Notes: generated from the sequence alone by a model not told the origin. A stretch of 64,000 nucleotides of DNA from Tatumella ptyseos ATCC 33301 (GCF_000735525.1 NZ_JMPR01000008.1:62001-126000); one strand, 5' to 3'. Numbered from the stretch's first letter, positions 1 through 10,332 are shown. Made by a program: numbers and translations.

Positions 1-80
1 GCCAGGGTATTTTCCGGTGCCAGTTTTCCGCCGCCGCGATGAGCCACAATGTGCGGGTAAGGCCAGGGCTGAGTTTTCAT
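1..80 (-). CDS. ugpQ: Glycerophosphodiester phosphodiesterase, 5' end only
   Basis: Only the first 27 codons lie in the window; the gene runs off its left edge. The peptide carries HRG (in VAHRGGG) followed by PENT, the opening catalytic motif of GDPD-family glycerophosphodiester phosphodiesterases, which cleave deacylated phospholipids to glycerol-3-phosphate and an alcohol. Its ATG overlaps the ugpC stop in an ATGA junction, so it is translationally coupled as the last gene of the ugp operon, as in E. coli. The identification rests on this motif plus position. Confidence 0.85.
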   Translation of the reverse strand, partial: MKTQPWPYPHIVAHRGGGKLAPENTL

Positions 81-1150
81 ACCAGGCGTTGTCCTGTAGT
101 GGTGTCAAAATAATGTCGTGCGGTCAGCGGAAACTCCAGCCACAGTAATGACCCGGGCTGCGGACGTTGCTCATGAGGCAAACGGACCACCAGACGATGT
201 TCCCCGATTTTACCATGGACTAAGTTATCTGCGCCGAGGATTTCCAGTGTATCAACCTGCATCGGTACTCCGCCTGCTTCCCGGGAACAAACCTTAATAT
301 GTTCCGGGCGGACCCCTAACGTTATCTGCCGGTTGGCCAGGCCGGGTTGCTGCTGACTTAGAGGAAGGTGACACTGCGGGTCAAGGATAATATCCCGTCC
401 ATCAGCACTGACTTTCCCCGGCAACAGATTCATGGCCGGCGAGCCGATAAATGCCGCAACAAAAGTGGTTGCCGGTTTCTCATACACTTCCACCGGTGTT
501 CCGACCTGCTCAACAATGCCTTTATTCATCACCATAACGCGCTGAGCCAGCGTCATAGCTTCGACCTGGTCGTGGGTCACATAGAGACTGGTGGTTTTGA
601 GCCGCTGATGAAGTTGCTGCAGCTCCAGACGCATCTGCACCCGCAATCGTGCATCCAGGTTAGAGAGGGGTTCATCAAACAGGAACACCGATGGCTCCCG
701 TACAATGGCCCGTCCCATCGCAACGCGCTGACGTTGTCCTCCCGATAATTCACGCGGATGACGGGTCAGTAAGGCATCCAGTTCCAGGCTGCGAGCCGCT
801 TGCAGGACCTTCTGGCGGATCTGCTCTTTACCCATCCCCCGGATGCGGAGTCCGTACCCCATATTCTGCTCAACCGTCATATGCGGGTATAACGCATAAT
901 TCTGGAACACCATCGCAATACCGCGATCTTTCGGTTCAAGCGTGGTGACACACTGATTATCAATATAAATATCACCGGAGCTCACCGTCTCCAGACCTGC
1001 CACCATTCTCAGTAAGGTCGACTTTCCGCAACCGGAAGGACCGACCATCACCATAAATTCGCCTTCTTCAATCGTAATATTCAGCGGCTGGATAATCCGG
1101 TTTTTACCATCATACGATTTTGTTACTGCCTGAAAATGTACACTTGCCAT
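77..1150 (-). CDS. ugpC: sn-glycerol-3-phosphate ABC transporter, ATP-binding subunit UgpC
   Basis: The 357-residue ATPase energises uptake of glycerol-3-phosphate and glycerophosphodiesters through UgpA/UgpE at the inner membrane. Walker [10 protein letters not shown] is at residues 37-45, the signature LSGGQ at 135-139 and Walker B VFLFDE at about 155-160. A C-terminal TOBE-like regulatory region (about 235-357) makes it a full-length MalK/UgpC-type subunit. It starts 3 nt after the ugpE stop and its stop overlaps ugpQ, so the genes are one transcription unit. Control is expected from the PhoB boxes upstream of ugpB. The MalK paralogue is excluded by the neighbours. Confidence 0.96.
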   Translation of the reverse strand: MASVHFQAVTKSYDGKNRIIQPLNITIEEGEFMVMVGPSGCGKSTLLRMVAGLETVSSGDIYIDNQCVTTLEPKDRGIAMVFQNYALYPHMTVEQNMGYGLRIRGMGKEQIRQKVLQAARSLELDALLTRHPRELSGGQRQRVAMGRAIVREPSVFLFDEPLSNLDARLRVQMRLELQQLHQRLKTTSLYVTHDQVEAMTLAQRVMVMNKGIVEQVGTPVEVYEKPATTFVAAFIGSPAMNLLPGKVSADGRDIILDPQCHLPLSQQQPGLANRQITLGVRPEHIKVCSREAGGVPMQVDTLEILGADNLVHGKIGEHRLVVRLPHEQRPQPGSLLWLEFPLTARHYFDTTTGQRLV

Positions 1151-1153
1151 AAC

Positions 1154-1999
1154 TTATTTCTCACTTTCTACCAGGCCTTTCACAAAGGCACGCTGCATAA
1201 TAATCACGACGAGTAACGGTGGGATCAGGGTAAGAAGCATCGCTGCCATTACCAGGTTCCACTGTGTCACGCCATCCCCCAGCGATATCATTCCACGTAT
1301 GCCCGCCACTGCGGTGCTCATCCGTGAATCACTGGTGATGAGCAGGGGCCAGAGATACTGGTTCCAGCCATAGATAAAGGTGATCACAAACAGGGCTGCC
1401 AGATTGGTTTTAGATAACGGCAATACAATGTCAAAGAAGAACCGCATCGGGCTGGCACCATCAATACGGGCAGCTTCAATCAGCTCATTCGGTAACGACA
1501 GGAAGAACTGCCGGAACAAAAAGGTGGCCGTGGCCGATGCCATCATCGGCAATATCAATCCGTTATAACTGTTGAGCATATGCAACTGTGACACTACTTC
1601 CACGGTCGGAAAGATACGGACTTCGACAGGTAACATCAGCGTGATGAAGATCATCCAGAAAAAGAACTGACGCAGCGGAAAACGAAACCAGACCAGCGCA
1701 AATGCAGAGATGATTGAAATGGAAATCTTACCTACCGTGATACCTAATGCCATAATCGTACTGTTCAGTAACATATGTCCGATAGGCGGGCTCCCGGGGC
1801 TGACGCCTTGCGTCCAGATAGTATGAATGTTTTGCCAGAGATGGCTCCCGGGCAACAACGATATCGGGGATTGGAACACTTCATGGTTATCCATGCTCGC
1901 CGCAACCACCGCGACATAAATAGGGAACAAAATGGTCAGGATACCCAGCCATAGCATGATGTGACTGAAGATATCCAGGCCACGACGATTTTCTATCAT
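1154..1999 (-). CDS. ugpE: sn-glycerol-3-phosphate ABC transporter permease UgpE
   Basis: A 281-residue inner-membrane permease of the MalG type with about six hydrophobic segments. It contains the EAA loop ([18 protein letters not shown], about residues 174-191) that docks on the ATPase UgpC. Length matches E. coli UgpE. The start codon lies within the last codons of ugpA, a 4-nt overlap, implying translational coupling. It works with UgpA as the heterodimeric pore fed by the binding protein UgpB. Confidence 0.96.
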   Translation of the reverse strand: MIENRRGLDIFSHIMLWLGILTILFPIYVAVVAASMDNHEVFQSPISLLPGSHLWQNIHTIWTQGVSPGSPPIGHMLLNSTIMALGITVGKISISIISAFALVWFRFPLRQFFFWMIFITLMLPVEVRIFPTVEVVSQLHMLNSYNGLILPMMASATATFLFRQFFLSLPNELIEAARIDGASPMRFFFDIVLPLSKTNLAALFVITFIYGWNQYLWPLLITSDSRMSTAVAGIRGMISLGDGVTQWNLVMAAMLLTLIPPLLVVIIMQRAFVKGLVESEK

Positions 2000-2883
2000 T
2001 GGTAGCGCACCTTACGTTCGATATACCGGAACTGAACGACCGTCAGCAGAATGACAATCACCATTAACACCACTGACTGAGCTGCCGAGGCACTCAGGTC
2101 CAGCCCCGTGAACCCTTCACGATAAATTTTATAAATCAGGGTCGTCGTGGACTGTACCGGACCGCCCTGGGTCGCCGCATCAATGACAGGGAAGGTATCA
2201 AAGAAGGCATACACCAGATTGACGACCAGCAGGAAGAAACTCACCGGGGTGATCAATGGCAAAGAAAGATGGATAAACCGGCGCACGGGCCCGGCACCGT
2301 CCAGTGCGGCGGCTTCGACCAGAGAACGGGGGATTGCCTGTAATGCTGCGAAGAAAAACAGGAAGTTATAACTTAACTGCTGCCAGACGGATGCCAGGAC
2401 AACCAGGACCATGGCCTGACCACTATTTTGTGCATGATTCCAGTTATAGCCCATTAATTGCAGCGCATGGCTTAACACCCCCATCCCCGGGTTAAACAGG
2501 AACATCCAGAGTACGGCGGCTATCGCCGGGGATACGGCATAGGGCAGCAACAGTAATGTCTGATAAAACTTCTTCAGGCGCAGAACATGATCCACCAGTG
2601 CCGCAAATAGCAGTGAAATTACCAGGCCTATCCCGGTCACCAGGCCACTGAAAATTATTGTCGTACGGAATGAGTCCAGGTAATACGGGTCCCGGAACAG
2701 TTCATAAAAGTTTTCAAGTCCGACAAAGCGGGAAGAGAATCCGAACGGGTCCAGATTCTCGAGTGAATACCATAGCGCTTCACTGGCCGGCCAGATGAAA
2801 AAAATAAGCGTGACCGCCAGCTGTGGCAACAGCAGCAGGTAAGGCAAAACACGCTGATGAAATACGGGGCGGGAAGATGACAT
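1996..2883 (-). CDS. ugpA: sn-glycerol-3-phosphate ABC transporter permease UgpA
   Basis: A 295-residue inner-membrane permease of the MalF/UgpA type. The N terminus begins with a hydrophobic helix ([19 protein letters not shown]), and an EAA-type loop ([17 protein letters not shown]) near residue 190 contacts UgpC. Family length is about 295, so the gene is intact. It follows ugpB after a 91-nt gap that carries a stem-loop and overlaps ugpE by 4 nt. Confidence 0.96.
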   Translation of the reverse strand: MSSSRPVFHQRVLPYLLLLPQLAVTLIFFIWPASEALWYSLENLDPFGFSSRFVGLENFYELFRDPYYLDSFRTTIIFSGLVTGIGLVISLLFAALVDHVLRLKKFYQTLLLLPYAVSPAIAAVLWMFLFNPGMGVLSHALQLMGYNWNHAQNSGQAMVLVVLASVWQQLSYNFLFFFAALQAIPRSLVEAAALDGAGPVRRFIHLSLPLITPVSFFLLVVNLVYAFFDTFPVIDAATQGGPVQSTTTLIYKIYREGFTGLDLSASAAQSVVLMVIVILLTVVQFRYIERKVRYQ

Positions 2884-2918
2884 TGTTCGAAGACCTCAGG
2901 CGGTAATACGATAAAAGC

Positions 2919-2959
2919 TACCCTCCCGGACCTGCCTGACGGTAAGGCCTGAGAGGGTA
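2919..2959 (-). promoter_or_regulatory. Intercistronic stem-loop between ugpB and ugpA
   Basis: TACCCTC (2919-2925) and GAGGGTA (2953-2959) form a 7-bp outer stem with partial internal pairing, directly after the ugpB stop. There is no T-tract, so it is unlikely to terminate. By analogy with the malE-malF junction, it could protect the ugpB message from 3' exonucleases so that the binding protein is made in excess. That role is inference. Confidence 0.45.
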
Positions 2960-2974
2960 TTGCGGATGCCGGGG

Positions 2975-4294
2975 TTACTGAACCTGCTGTTGGAAACGTT
3001 CCAGCAACAGATTTCCACGTTGAACCGCGTTATCCAGCGCGACTTTCGGGGTTTCTTTACCCGTCCAGACGCTTTCCAGTTCTTCATCAATAACCGTACG
3101 GATTTGCGGCATATTGCCAAGGCGTAAACCTTTGGTGAATGGCAGTGGCGGCTTGTTCAGCATCTGTTTCATCGCAATATCTTCGCCGGGGTGCTTTTTA
3201 TAGAATCCCTGCTGGCGGGTCAGGTCATAAGCCGCCACTGTGGCAGGCAGATAGCCGGTTTTCTGATGCCACTCAGCCGCAATCGCAGGCCCGGCCAGGA
3301 ACTTCATAAATTCGGCCACGCCTTTATACGTCTGAGCGTTCTGACCGCGCATCACCCACAGGCTGGCTCCGCCGATCATGGCATTCTGCGGTGCTTTTTT
3401 GTCCGTTGCATCGTAAGGCAGCATGCCGACACCAAAGTTAAATTTGGCATACTGGCGAATATCGGCCAGAGAGGCAGACGAAGCGGTCGTCATACCGCAT
3501 TCACCACTATAGAATTTCGCGGTAGATTCATCCTTACGACCGTAATAGGTGAACGTCCCGGCTTTATTCATCTGTTCCAGCATTTCGATATGACGGATCT
3601 GTTCCGGCCCGTTAAACACCAGTTTCGCGTCAGTGCCATCAAAACCATTATTCTCTGTCGCGAAAGGCAGACCGTGCCAGGCGCTGAACTCTTCGAGCTG
3701 GATCCAACCCTGCCAGCCACTCGCATAGCCACAATTCATTCCGGACTTACGTAATGCAGCCGCATCTGTTGCCAGTTCCTGCCAGGTCACCGGCGGCTTT
3801 TCAGGATCCAGCCCTGCTTTTTTGAAGGCATCTTTGTTGTAATAAAGCACCGGGGTCGAACTGTTGAAAGGCTCAGAGAGGAGCTGTCCGGTTTTCGCAT
3901 CGGAATAATAACTGGCAATGGTCGGAACAAACTGTTTTTCATCAAACGGGATACCGGCATCTTTGAATACCTGATAAACAGGTTTAATGGCGTGGGATGC
4001 CATCATGGTTGCTGTGCCGACTTCATAGACCTGTAATATTGCCGGCGCATTTCCGCCACGAACAGCAGCGATGCCCGCAGCAAGACTTTGTTCATAATTC
4101 CCTTTATAGACAGGGACAATTTTATAGTCAGGATGTTGCTGGTTAAAACGCTGAGCCAGAGAGTTAACTTCTGTCCCCAACGCACCATCCATGGAGTGCC
4201 AGAAAGGTATTTCAGTAACTGCAAACGCATTACTACTCAGGCCGGAGGCCAGTAACAACCCTGCTGCATAGTGACGTATTTTTATTGCTGACAT
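2975..4294 (-). CDS. ugpB: Periplasmic glycerol-3-phosphate-binding protein UgpB
   Basis: A 439-residue solute-binding protein of the MalE/UgpB class that captures glycerol-3-phosphate in the periplasm for UgpAEC. The chosen ATG at 4294 has AGGAT about 7 nt upstream and gives a clean signal peptide ([20 protein letters not shown], cleavage after SNAFA). An in-frame ATG six codons upstream would add a charged extension. The mature start ([12 protein letters not shown]) is typical of UgpB. It is the first gene of ugpBAECQ and lies about 50 nt below a run of PhoB boxes. Unlike in E. coli, no liv genes separate the operon from rpoH. Confidence 0.95.
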   Translation of the reverse strand: MSAIKIRHYAAGLLLASGLSSNAFAVTEIPFWHSMDGALGTEVNSLAQRFNQQHPDYKIVPVYKGNYEQSLAAGIAAVRGGNAPAILQVYEVGTATMMASHAIKPVYQVFKDAGIPFDEKQFVPTIASYYSDAKTGQLLSEPFNSSTPVLYYNKDAFKKAGLDPEKPPVTWQELATDAAALRKSGMNCGYASGWQGWIQLEEFSAWHGLPFATENNGFDGTDAKLVFNGPEQIRHIEMLEQMNKAGTFTYYGRKDESTAKFYSGECGMTTASSASLADIRQYAKFNFGVGMLPYDATDKKAPQNAMIGGASLWVMRGQNAQTYKGVAEFMKFLAGPAIAAEWHQKTGYLPATVAAYDLTRQQGFYKKHPGEDIAMKQMLNKPPLPFTKGLRLGNMPQIRTVIDEELESVWTGKETPKVALDNAVQRGNLLLERFQQQVQ

Positions 4295-4345
4295 AGTTTT
4301 ATCCTGTGGCATTAACTGTCCGCTAAGAGATTCGCGAGCTAAAAT

Positions 4346-4407
4346 GACACGGAAAAATGACAGAAAAATTAATTGAAGATGTCAGTTATATGACCAAAGA
4401 ATGACAG
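4346..4407 (-). promoter_or_regulatory. Tandem PhoB boxes upstream of ugpB
   Basis: Read on the minus strand, 7-bp units recur every 11 bp: CTGTCAT, TGGTCAT, CTGACAT, AATTAAT, CTGTCAT, CCGTGTC. A Pho box is two such CTGTCAT-like units separated by 4 bp, so up to three boxes lie in tandem. The best units are 1, 2, 3 and 5; the fourth and sixth are poor. This placement predicts PhoR/PhoB induction of ugp under phosphate starvation, as known in E. coli. Confidence 0.85.
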
Positions 4408-4478
4408 GGGGACCGGTTGGCCGGGGAAGAAGTTAAACATCAGGCATGATAAATGGCGCTGGCGCGGCTTTCAGCCCA

Positions 4479-4509
4479 TAAAAAAGGGCGGCTACCAAGG
4501 CCACCCTTC
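4479..4509 (-). terminator. Intrinsic terminator of rpoH
   Basis: On the minus strand AAGGGTGGC pairs with GCCGCCCTT (one mismatch or wobble) around a short loop and is followed by six Ts. It begins 15 nt past the rpoH stop and separates rpoH from the ugp promoter region. Confidence 0.85.
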
Positions 4510-4524
4510 TGAAAAATATCCGGA

Positions 4525-5382
4525 TCAGGCTTCGATAGCCACCCGGAGTTTTTTCATGGCATTTTTTTCCAGCTGGCGAACACGTTCTGCAGAAACACCG
4601 TACTGATCGGCCAGTTCCTGCAGCGTTGTTTTACTGTCTTCATCCAGCCAGCGGGCACGGATAATGTTCTGACTGCGTTCATCCAGCCCCTGCATAGCAT
4701 CACTTAACTTATCCGCCGCATGGGCTTCCCAGTTATCTTCTTCGATACCATCAGCGAAGTCAGACGCTTTATCCTGCAGGTACAGCATAGGAGCCATCGA
4801 TTTCCCTTCGCTGCTTTCATCTTCCGGCGTCGGGTCAAATGTCATATCCTGAGCAGCCATCCGTGATTCCATTTCACGCACATCTTTGCTGCTGACGCCC
4901 AGTTCGCGGGCAACCATTTCGACTTCATCCTGATTAAACCAGCCGAGGCGTTGTTTAGTTTTACGCAGGTTAAAGAACAGCTTACGCTGAGCTTTCGTCG
5001 TGGCCACTTTCACGATGCGCCAGTTACGCAGTACATATTCGTGGATTTCTGCTTTGATCCAGTGGACAGCAAAGGAGACCAGGCGCACACCCACTTCCGG
5101 ATTAAAACGACGTACCGCTTTCATCAGGCCGATATTACCTTCCTGAATAAGATCCGCCTGGGGCAGGCCATAACCTGCATAATTACGAGCAATATGAACC
5201 ACAAAGCGCAGATGTGACAGGATCAGCTTTTTAGCTGCATCCAGATCGCCCTGGTAATGCAGCCGTTCAGCCAGCGCTTTTTCCTCGTCGGCTGTCAGCA
5301 TCGGGCAGCCATTAGCGGCCCGGATATATGCATCCAGATTACCCAGAGGAGCAATAGCTAAAGCATGCATTTCTTTGGTCAT
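4525..5382 (-). CDS. rpoH: Heat-shock sigma factor sigma-32
   Basis: A 285-residue sigma factor (E. coli 284) that directs RNA polymerase to chaperone and protease promoters. Region 2 includes [16 protein letters not shown] (about 78-93). The RpoH box QRKLFFNLR at 132-140 is characteristic of sigma-32, and the C-terminal helix-turn-helix ([20 protein letters not shown]) is region 4.2. Almost all divergence from E. coli is in the linker around residues 190-215. In this order RpoH folds its own message as a thermosensor; the pairing was not checked here. It is followed by its own terminator and preceded by a sigma-E-type promoter. Confidence 0.98.
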   Translation of the reverse strand: MTKEMHALAIAPLGNLDAYIRAANGCPMLTADEEKALAERLHYQGDLDAAKKLILSHLRFVVHIARNYAGYGLPQADLIQEGNIGLMKAVRRFNPEVGVRLVSFAVHWIKAEIHEYVLRNWRIVKVATTKAQRKLFFNLRKTKQRLGWFNQDEVEMVARELGVSSKDVREMESRMAAQDMTFDPTPEDESSEGKSMAPMLYLQDKASDFADGIEEDNWEAHAADKLSDAMQGLDERSQNIIRARWLDEDSKTTLQELADQYGVSAERVRQLEKNAMKKLRVAIEA

Positions 5383-5492
5383 TCAAACCCTCTCAGAATT
5401 ATTAAAAAATATTGCCTGATCCTTACCACAACCGGCACCTACATTATGTCAGCCGTGCCCAAAGATCGAAAGCAATGCGTGCTATTAATCAG

Positions 5493-5537
5493 TAAGACAC
5501 TAAAGTTATCCACAGGTTCATTCTTTGTTGTGAATAA
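5493..5537 (-). promoter_or_regulatory. Sigma-E-type rpoH promoter overlapped by a DnaA box, with a second DnaA box
   Basis: On the minus strand GAACCT (5519-5514) is followed after 16 nt by TCTTA (5497-5493), matching the GAACTT-N16-TCTGA layout of sigma-E promoters such as E. coli rpoH P3. A perfect DnaA box TTATCCACA lies at 5506-5514 on the plus strand, overlapping the -35 element. A second box, TTATTCACA, lies at 5529-5537 on the minus strand. E. coli rpoH is known to be repressed by DnaA through two boxes at this promoter. Confidence 0.75.
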
Positions 5538-5570
5538 TTCCGACGGAGATACCGGAGGTACTGCGGGGAA

Positions 5571-5617
5571 ATTATCCTCTGCTCCCCGACACATGGCAAC
5601 AGAGGATAATTATAGCA
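5571..5617 (-). promoter_or_regulatory. Distal rpoH extended -10 promoter and adjoining 11-bp inverted repeat
   Basis: TGCTATAAT on the minus strand (5617-5609) is a perfect extended -10 with no good -35, a candidate for the distal rpoH promoter. It abuts and slightly overlaps an 11-bp perfect inverted repeat, ATTATCCTCTG (5571-5581) and CAGAGGATAAT (5600-5610), with an 18-nt loop. The hairpin could end ftsX transcripts, but it lacks a T-tract. Confidence 0.5.
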
Positions 5618-5635
5618 AAAAAACATTACTCCGGA

Positions 5636-6664
5636 TTACTGGGGTGTAAAACGGCGTAAATGTTGTGCAGTCGCAAGCCAGGCGGCAACCCAGCCAACAA
5701 TGGCAGAGACCAGCAGCAGCAGCAGGGCTTCGTCGAACGAAAATCCTTTTAAATCAAAGGAGGTACTGAAGACACTTGCCACATGTGACACAACCGACTC
5801 AAGGCGAAACACCAAAAACTCGGAGAGGATCAGCGAAACAAAAGCCCCTGATAAGCCCAGCATGGCACCGCCATAGACAAATGGCCGTAAGATAAACCCA
5901 TCCGTTGCACCAAGAAGTTTCTGTACATTGATGGTATCTCTGCGGGCAAAGATACTAAGCCTTACGCTGTTGCCGATAACGAGGAACACCGCCACCACCA
6001 TCAGCAACCCAATCATCAGAGCCACCTGGCCGACCAGCCCCGTTAAGGCAGACAAGCGGGCAAACCAACTGTCATCCATACGTACCTGGTCAATACCACT
6101 GACCTTCGCCACCCGATCACGCAATGTATTCATGGTGTCTGAGTTCTGGAAGTTAAGTTTCGGTGTAATAATCGCCACCGCAGGTAATGGGTTCTGCTCA
6201 AGCATATCCATCGCGCCACCGAAACCGGACCAGTTGCGGAACTCGTTCAAGGCTTCTTCGCGACTCAGATAATCGACATGTTCCACACCCTCGGTCTGTT
6301 TCAGCTGATTAATCACATTTTGCGCAGCATCATCATCGAGTGTCTTCGACAAATAGACCGTCAGCTGAGGCGCCGGATACCATTCGTTCGCCGCCTGGTC
6401 GACGTTCTTCCAGACGATATAACACACACTTGGCAGCGTCAGTGAGATAGCGATGACCGTGACCGTCAGTAGTGTAGCCAGTGGCTGACGTAACATATCA
6501 GACAACATCCCGCGCCAGGCATAGTGCCATTGCTCCTGCCAGCCACCGCGCAGTGCTTTCTCTTTCGAAACCCGCTTTGGTTTTGGCTTCGTCCGGGGCC
6601 TGGCGGCCGCGGCCGGTGCCTTTTTAACCCGGCGGTTTACCTGATTACCCTTGCCAAACTTCAT
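5636..6664 (-). CDS. ftsX: Cell-division ABC transporter-like permease FtsX
   Basis: A 342-residue polytopic inner-membrane protein (E. coli 352). A basic cytoplasmic N terminus (about 1-60) precedes the first membrane helix, a large periplasmic domain (about 95-205) that recruits the amidase activator EnvC, and three further helices ending in the cytoplasm. With FtsE it couples ATP hydrolysis at the septum to peptidoglycan splitting. The start overlaps the ftsE stop by 4 nt. Confidence 0.96.
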   Translation of the reverse strand: MKFGKGNQVNRRVKKAPAAAARPRTKPKPKRVSKEKALRGGWQEQWHYAWRGMLSDMLRQPLATLLTVTVIAISLTLPSVCYIVWKNVDQAANEWYPAPQLTVYLSKTLDDDAAQNVINQLKQTEGVEHVDYLSREEALNEFRNWSGFGGAMDMLEQNPLPAVAIITPKLNFQNSDTMNTLRDRVAKVSGIDQVRMDDSWFARLSALTGLVGQVALMIGLLMVVAVFLVIGNSVRLSIFARRDTINVQKLLGATDGFILRPFVYGGAMLGLSGAFVSLILSEFLVFRLESVVSHVASVFSTSFDLKGFSFDEALLLLLVSAIVGWVAAWLATAQHLRRFTPQ

Positions 6665-7323
6665 GCCACTCCCCCATGTAATCGTCCCTGACTGAGGGTC
6701 ATAACACGATAATTCCTACGGGAAATAAGAGACATATCATGAGTTGCCATCAGGACAGTGACACCAACGCGATTAAATTCTTCAAATAAACGCAGTATAT
6801 CTTCTGATAATGCGTGATCGAGGTTACCGGTCGGTTCATCGGCCAGCAATAATGCTGGTTTATTAACAACGGCTCTGGCAATACCGACACGTTGTTGTTC
6901 ACCGCCGGAGAGCTGAATCGGGAAACTCTTCGCTTTATCGAGCAGACCCACTTTATCCAGGGCAGCGGAAACCCTGCGGCGAATATCTTCACCGCTGGCG
7001 CCGGAGATAATTAACGGGATAGCAATGTTGTCATACACGGTTCTGTCCATCAGCAGATGGTGATCCTGGAAGATCATACCAATCTGACGGCGCAGGAACG
7101 GCACCTCGCTATTGCGTAAACGCGTAATATTATGTCCGCTAAACCAGATTTGTCCGGCACTGGGGCGTTCGATCCCGCAGATAAGTTTGAGTAAGGTACT
7201 CTTACCTGCCCCGGAATGACCGGTCAAAAACGCCATTTCTCCCTGACGCAGATGAAAATCTACGCCCTGAAGCGCCTGGCGTCCTCCCAGATATGCTTTA
7301 CTGACCTCTTCAAAGCGAATCAT
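6661..7323 (-). CDS. ftsE: Cell-division ATP-binding protein FtsE
   Basis: A 220-residue ABC ATPase (E. coli 222). Walker [10 protein letters not shown] is at 35-43, the signature [14 protein letters not shown] at about 137-150 and Walker [14 protein letters not shown] close after. It forms the FtsEX complex with the permease encoded downstream. It begins 5 nt after the ftsY stop, so ftsYEX is one operon, the usual order. Confidence 0.97.
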   Translation of the reverse strand: MIRFEEVSKAYLGGRQALQGVDFHLRQGEMAFLTGHSGAGKSTLLKLICGIERPSAGQIWFSGHNITRLRNSEVPFLRRQIGMIFQDHHLLMDRTVYDNIAIPLIISGASGEDIRRRVSAALDKVGLLDKAKSFPIQLSGGEQQRVGIARAVVNKPALLLADEPTGNLDHALSEDILRLFEEFNRVGVTVLMATHDMSLISRRNYRVMTLSQGRLHGGVA

Positions 7324-7328
7324 CCAAA

Positions 7329-8933
7329 TTAGTCCTCTCGGGCAAACAATGCCTCTATAAAATCGCCGGCCTTAAATGGCCGTAAATCATCGATGCTTTC
7401 TCCGACACCGATGTATCGGATAGGAATACCGAACTGGTCTGCCACAGAGAAAATCACTCCCCCTTTCGCCGTACCGTCCAGCTTAGTCAGTGTAATACCG
7501 GTCAGACCAACCGCTTCATGGAACAACTTTGTCTGGCTGACGGCATTCTGCCCTGTGCTGGCATCAATGGTCAGCATCACTTCATGCGGCGCACTGTCAT
7601 CCAGTTTACCCATCACGCGGGTGATTTTTTTCAGCTCTTCCATCAGGTGCGATTTATTCTGCAACCGGCCTGCGGTGTCCGCAATCAACACATCAACTCC
7701 ACGGGATTTAGCGGCCTGAATCGCATCAAAAATCACCGAGGCTGAATCCGCACCGGTATGCTGGGAAACGACCGGGATATTATTGCGCTGTCCCCAGACT
7801 TCCAGTTGCTCTACCGCGGCTGCACGGAAAGTATCCCCGGCGGCCAGCATTACCGATTTTCCTTCCGACTGATACTGACGCGCCAGCTTACCGATAGTGG
7901 TTGTTTTACCCACACCATTAACACCGACCATCAGGATAACAAACGGTGTTTTTCCTTCAATATCCAGCGGTTGCTCAACCTTATCCAGAATAGCAGACAT
8001 TTCCTGCTTCAGAATGCCATACAGCGCTTCAGCATCACGCAGCTGTTTGCGGCTTGCCTGAGCAGTGAGGTTACTGATGATTTTACGGGTGGTATCGACG
8101 CCAACATCTGCGATAAGTAGTTGTTCTTCAAGCTCTTCGAACAGTTCATCGTCGATTTTTTTTCCGCGGAATAACCCGATAAAACCGGTACCGAGGTTCT
8201 GTCGTGTTTTGACCAGACTGCGTTTTAAACGGGCGAAGAATCCTTCGCGGACAGGTCGTTCCTGCTCGGTAATAATCCCCGTTTCTGCAACCGTTTCTTC
8301 GCTCTCTTCCGGACTAATCTTAGACGTTTCCGCCGGGGTTTCCGGCACGTCTTCGATCAGTTCCGGCTGTTCCGCCAGTTGCTCTGCTTCAGTTTCAGTC
8401 GCAGGAGGAATTTCCGGGGCTGGCTCCGGGGTCGGCTGTTCAGCTTCCACGCGTTCAATCGCCGGCGCGGTAATACTCTGAGTGACCGGGGCTACCGACT
8501 GCGGTTGTTCAATAATGGTCCCTGGTAACTCCGGTTCTACCGGCTCAGACAGTGCTGCTTTATCGGCGTCAGAGACCAACGGTTTGCTTTCCGGCACCTC
8601 TGCTTTTTCAGGTTCGGTCTTGTGAACCGTCTCAGCCACATCAGGCACTGGCGCCGCGTCGTGCACCCGGTGCTCGCCACCGGTCTCAGTGAGTCCGGAT
8701 GTCTCCTCCACAGGCGTTTCTGACCCGGCTGCCGTCTTCAGTGCGCTTTCATCTTCCCCCGCAGTCTCTTCCTTTGTCGGGAGATCCGTTACATGTTCAG
8801 GTTCTGCGGGGACGCCTGGTTCAGCGGTAACGTCCGCTGTTTCCTTTTGTTGTTCTTCAGGCTCTGCATTTTTCTCTTCATCACGGCCAAAGCCCAGCCA
8901 GGAGAAAAAGCCCCGTTTTTTTTCTTTTGCCAT
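7329..8933 (-). CDS. ftsY: Signal recognition particle receptor FtsY
   Basis: A 534-residue SRP-receptor GTPase that docks ribosome-SRP complexes at the inner membrane. An acidic, low-complexity A domain rich in Glu, Pro, Thr and Val fills about residues 17-225. The NG domain follows, beginning near REGFFARLKRSL, with G1 GVNGVGKTTTIGKLA, G3 DTAGR and G4 TKLDGTAKGG. The C terminus is conserved. It is about 37 residues longer than E. coli FtsY (497), all in the A domain. The N terminus (MAKEKKRGFFSWLGFG) is the membrane-targeting helix. Confidence 0.97.
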   Translation of the reverse strand: MAKEKKRGFFSWLGFGRDEEKNAEPEEQQKETADVTAEPGVPAEPEHVTDLPTKEETAGEDESALKTAAGSETPVEETSGLTETGGEHRVHDAAPVPDVAETVHKTEPEKAEVPESKPLVSDADKAALSEPVEPELPGTIIEQPQSVAPVTQSITAPAIERVEAEQPTPEPAPEIPPATETEAEQLAEQPELIEDVPETPAETSKISPEESEETVAETGIITEQERPVREGFFARLKRSLVKTRQNLGTGFIGLFRGKKIDDELFEELEEQLLIADVGVDTTRKIISNLTAQASRKQLRDAEALYGILKQEMSAILDKVEQPLDIEGKTPFVILMVGVNGVGKTTTIGKLARQYQSEGKSVMLAAGDTFRAAAVEQLEVWGQRNNIPVVSQHTGADSASVIFDAIQAAKSRGVDVLIADTAGRLQNKSHLMEELKKITRVMGKLDDSAPHEVMLTIDASTGQNAVSQTKLFHEAVGLTGITLTKLDGTAKGGVIFSVADQFGIPIRYIGVGESIDDLRPFKAGDFIEALFARED

Positions 8934-9468
8934 TATGCAGCAACGCTCCTTTCGGCCCGAACCAGGAAGATAATCCCTTCCGTACAGAGATATTCGGGAC
9001 TTCTGTTTAATTTATCAGATACCTGCCGGTCTTATACGGCCGCCAGGTATCGCGAATGCATGGTCAGATAGTCTACCATTTTCCAGGCATTGCATTACAG
9101 CACCCTTTTTTACCGTTGCTGATTACGTCAGTAGCTGCCCGGATAGAGCGTTCCTCCATTGCTGCCATGCGCGATCACAGGAAATCGTCCGAAAAACGGT
9201 GGGTATTTTAAATCTATGGATTGAAAATAATTGAAGAAAAATCATTTATTGAAGATAATAGCATCGAGCTACTATGTGATTTAAATTATGTTAAATGACA
9301 TGTAAATTTGTCATCGCTATTATGATATCAATCTGCAAAACCAGTAAAATAAAAATAAATTAAACCAATGAGTTAAAATGCAATCAAATGCTAAAACTCT
9401 CCTCCCACCATTCCTCTGATGCATAAAGTCATGCTAAAGAAGAAGCATCCTTAATGTAAAACTTAAAA
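8934..9468. other. Intergenic region between ftsY and the glycosyltransferase gene
   Basis: This 535-nt stretch between two divergent genes must hold the ftsY promoter near 8940-9100. From about 9190 on it becomes A+T-rich with short T/A runs, typical of H-NS-bound acquired DNA. No convincing gene, RNA or sharp promoter pair was found. The glycosyltransferase start has no clear Shine-Dalgarno sequence. Confidence 0.5.
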
Positions 9469-10332
9469 ATGAACAATTTTCATACAGAACTGGTTAACAA
9501 AAGGCACCCATATGATAAATCACACATTGATTTAACATATGTAACCCACTTCTATTGCAATCAAAAAAAAATTGACGCTGTAACAGAACTGCTAAAGCAA
9601 TATGAACAATATCCCAGTGAATTGCTTGACAGAATAGAGTTCGTTATTATCGATGATTGCTCGCCAATCGAATATGAAATCCCCGACATAAATCTTAATT
9701 TCAGATGGTTAAGAATAACAACAGATATACAATGGAATCAGGGAGGCGCAAGGAATCTGGGTGTCACTTTCGCCAAGTCAGATAAGATTTTACTTTCTGA
9801 CCTCGACCATGCTTTCCCGGCAGAAACACTCGAGTATCTCGCTAATCGGCGTAACCCAGGGCGGAATTTTTATAAGTTATATCGTAAGCGCTCTAATGGT
9901 GAATATTACAAAGGCCACTCTAACCTGTTTTTTATGAGCCGTTCACGTTTCCTTCGTTTTCATGGATATGATGAGGAATACTGTGGCAATTACGGAGCTG
10001 AAGATTATCGCTTTGTTAAATACCATAAATACCATGGGTCGCGACAAGGGTACCTGCCAAAAAAAATATGGTGTTATGAACGCGAAGTCAATCGCAGTGA
10101 AAGCTACCATAGCCTGGTGCGGGATTTAACTGCTAACACACCTGTTGATCTCCGTAAAAAAGCAGAATGTGAAACTTTTGGTGGTGAATATGGCCACAGC
10201 AGAATTTTCCTGAATTTTGACTGGGTTACTCTCGGCAAAGGAACTCGCAAACCTTCGGTGCTTCCTCCGATACGCCCTTACTGGAAAATGACATGGTGGT
10301 GGCGCTGGTTTAACTCTTCAGCAGCCCGTTAA
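9469..10332 (+). CDS. GT-A-fold family 2-like glycosyltransferase, orphan
   Basis: The 287-residue protein has the marks of a GT-A sugar transferase. An N-terminal strand ends in VIIDDCSP (about 62-69), a nucleotide-site QGGARNLG motif lies near 98-105, and SDLDHAF (about 115-121) supplies a DxD-like metal/UDP site. A downstream GAEDYRF element resembles the catalytic ED of this fold. There is no signal peptide; the basic, tryptophan-rich C terminus (WKMTWWWRWF) could sit on the membrane. It has no glycan-pathway neighbours. Base composition is far from its surroundings: 9481-9540 has about 19 G/C in 60 nt. Acceptor and donor sugars cannot be told from sequence; a surface-polysaccharide role is inference. 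Confidence 0.7.
   Translation: MNNFHTELVNKRHPYDKSHIDLTYVTHFYCNQKKIDAVTELLKQYEQYPSELLDRIEFVIIDDCSPIEYEIPDINLNFRWLRITTDIQWNQGGARNLGVTFAKSDKILLSDLDHAFPAETLEYLANRRNPGRNFYKLYRKRSNGEYYKGHSNLFFMSRSRFLRFHGYDEEYCGNYGAEDYRFVKYHKYHGSRQGYLPKKIWCYEREVNRSESYHSLVRDLTANTPVDLRKKAECETFGGEYGHSRIFLNFDWVTLGKGTRKPSVLPPIRPYWKMTWWWRWFNSSAAR

Noticed and set aside
8065-8481. Long Ser/Val-rich frame opposite ftsY
   Set aside because: It is the antisense of the Glu/Pro/Thr-rich A domain, which produces long open frames by codon bias.
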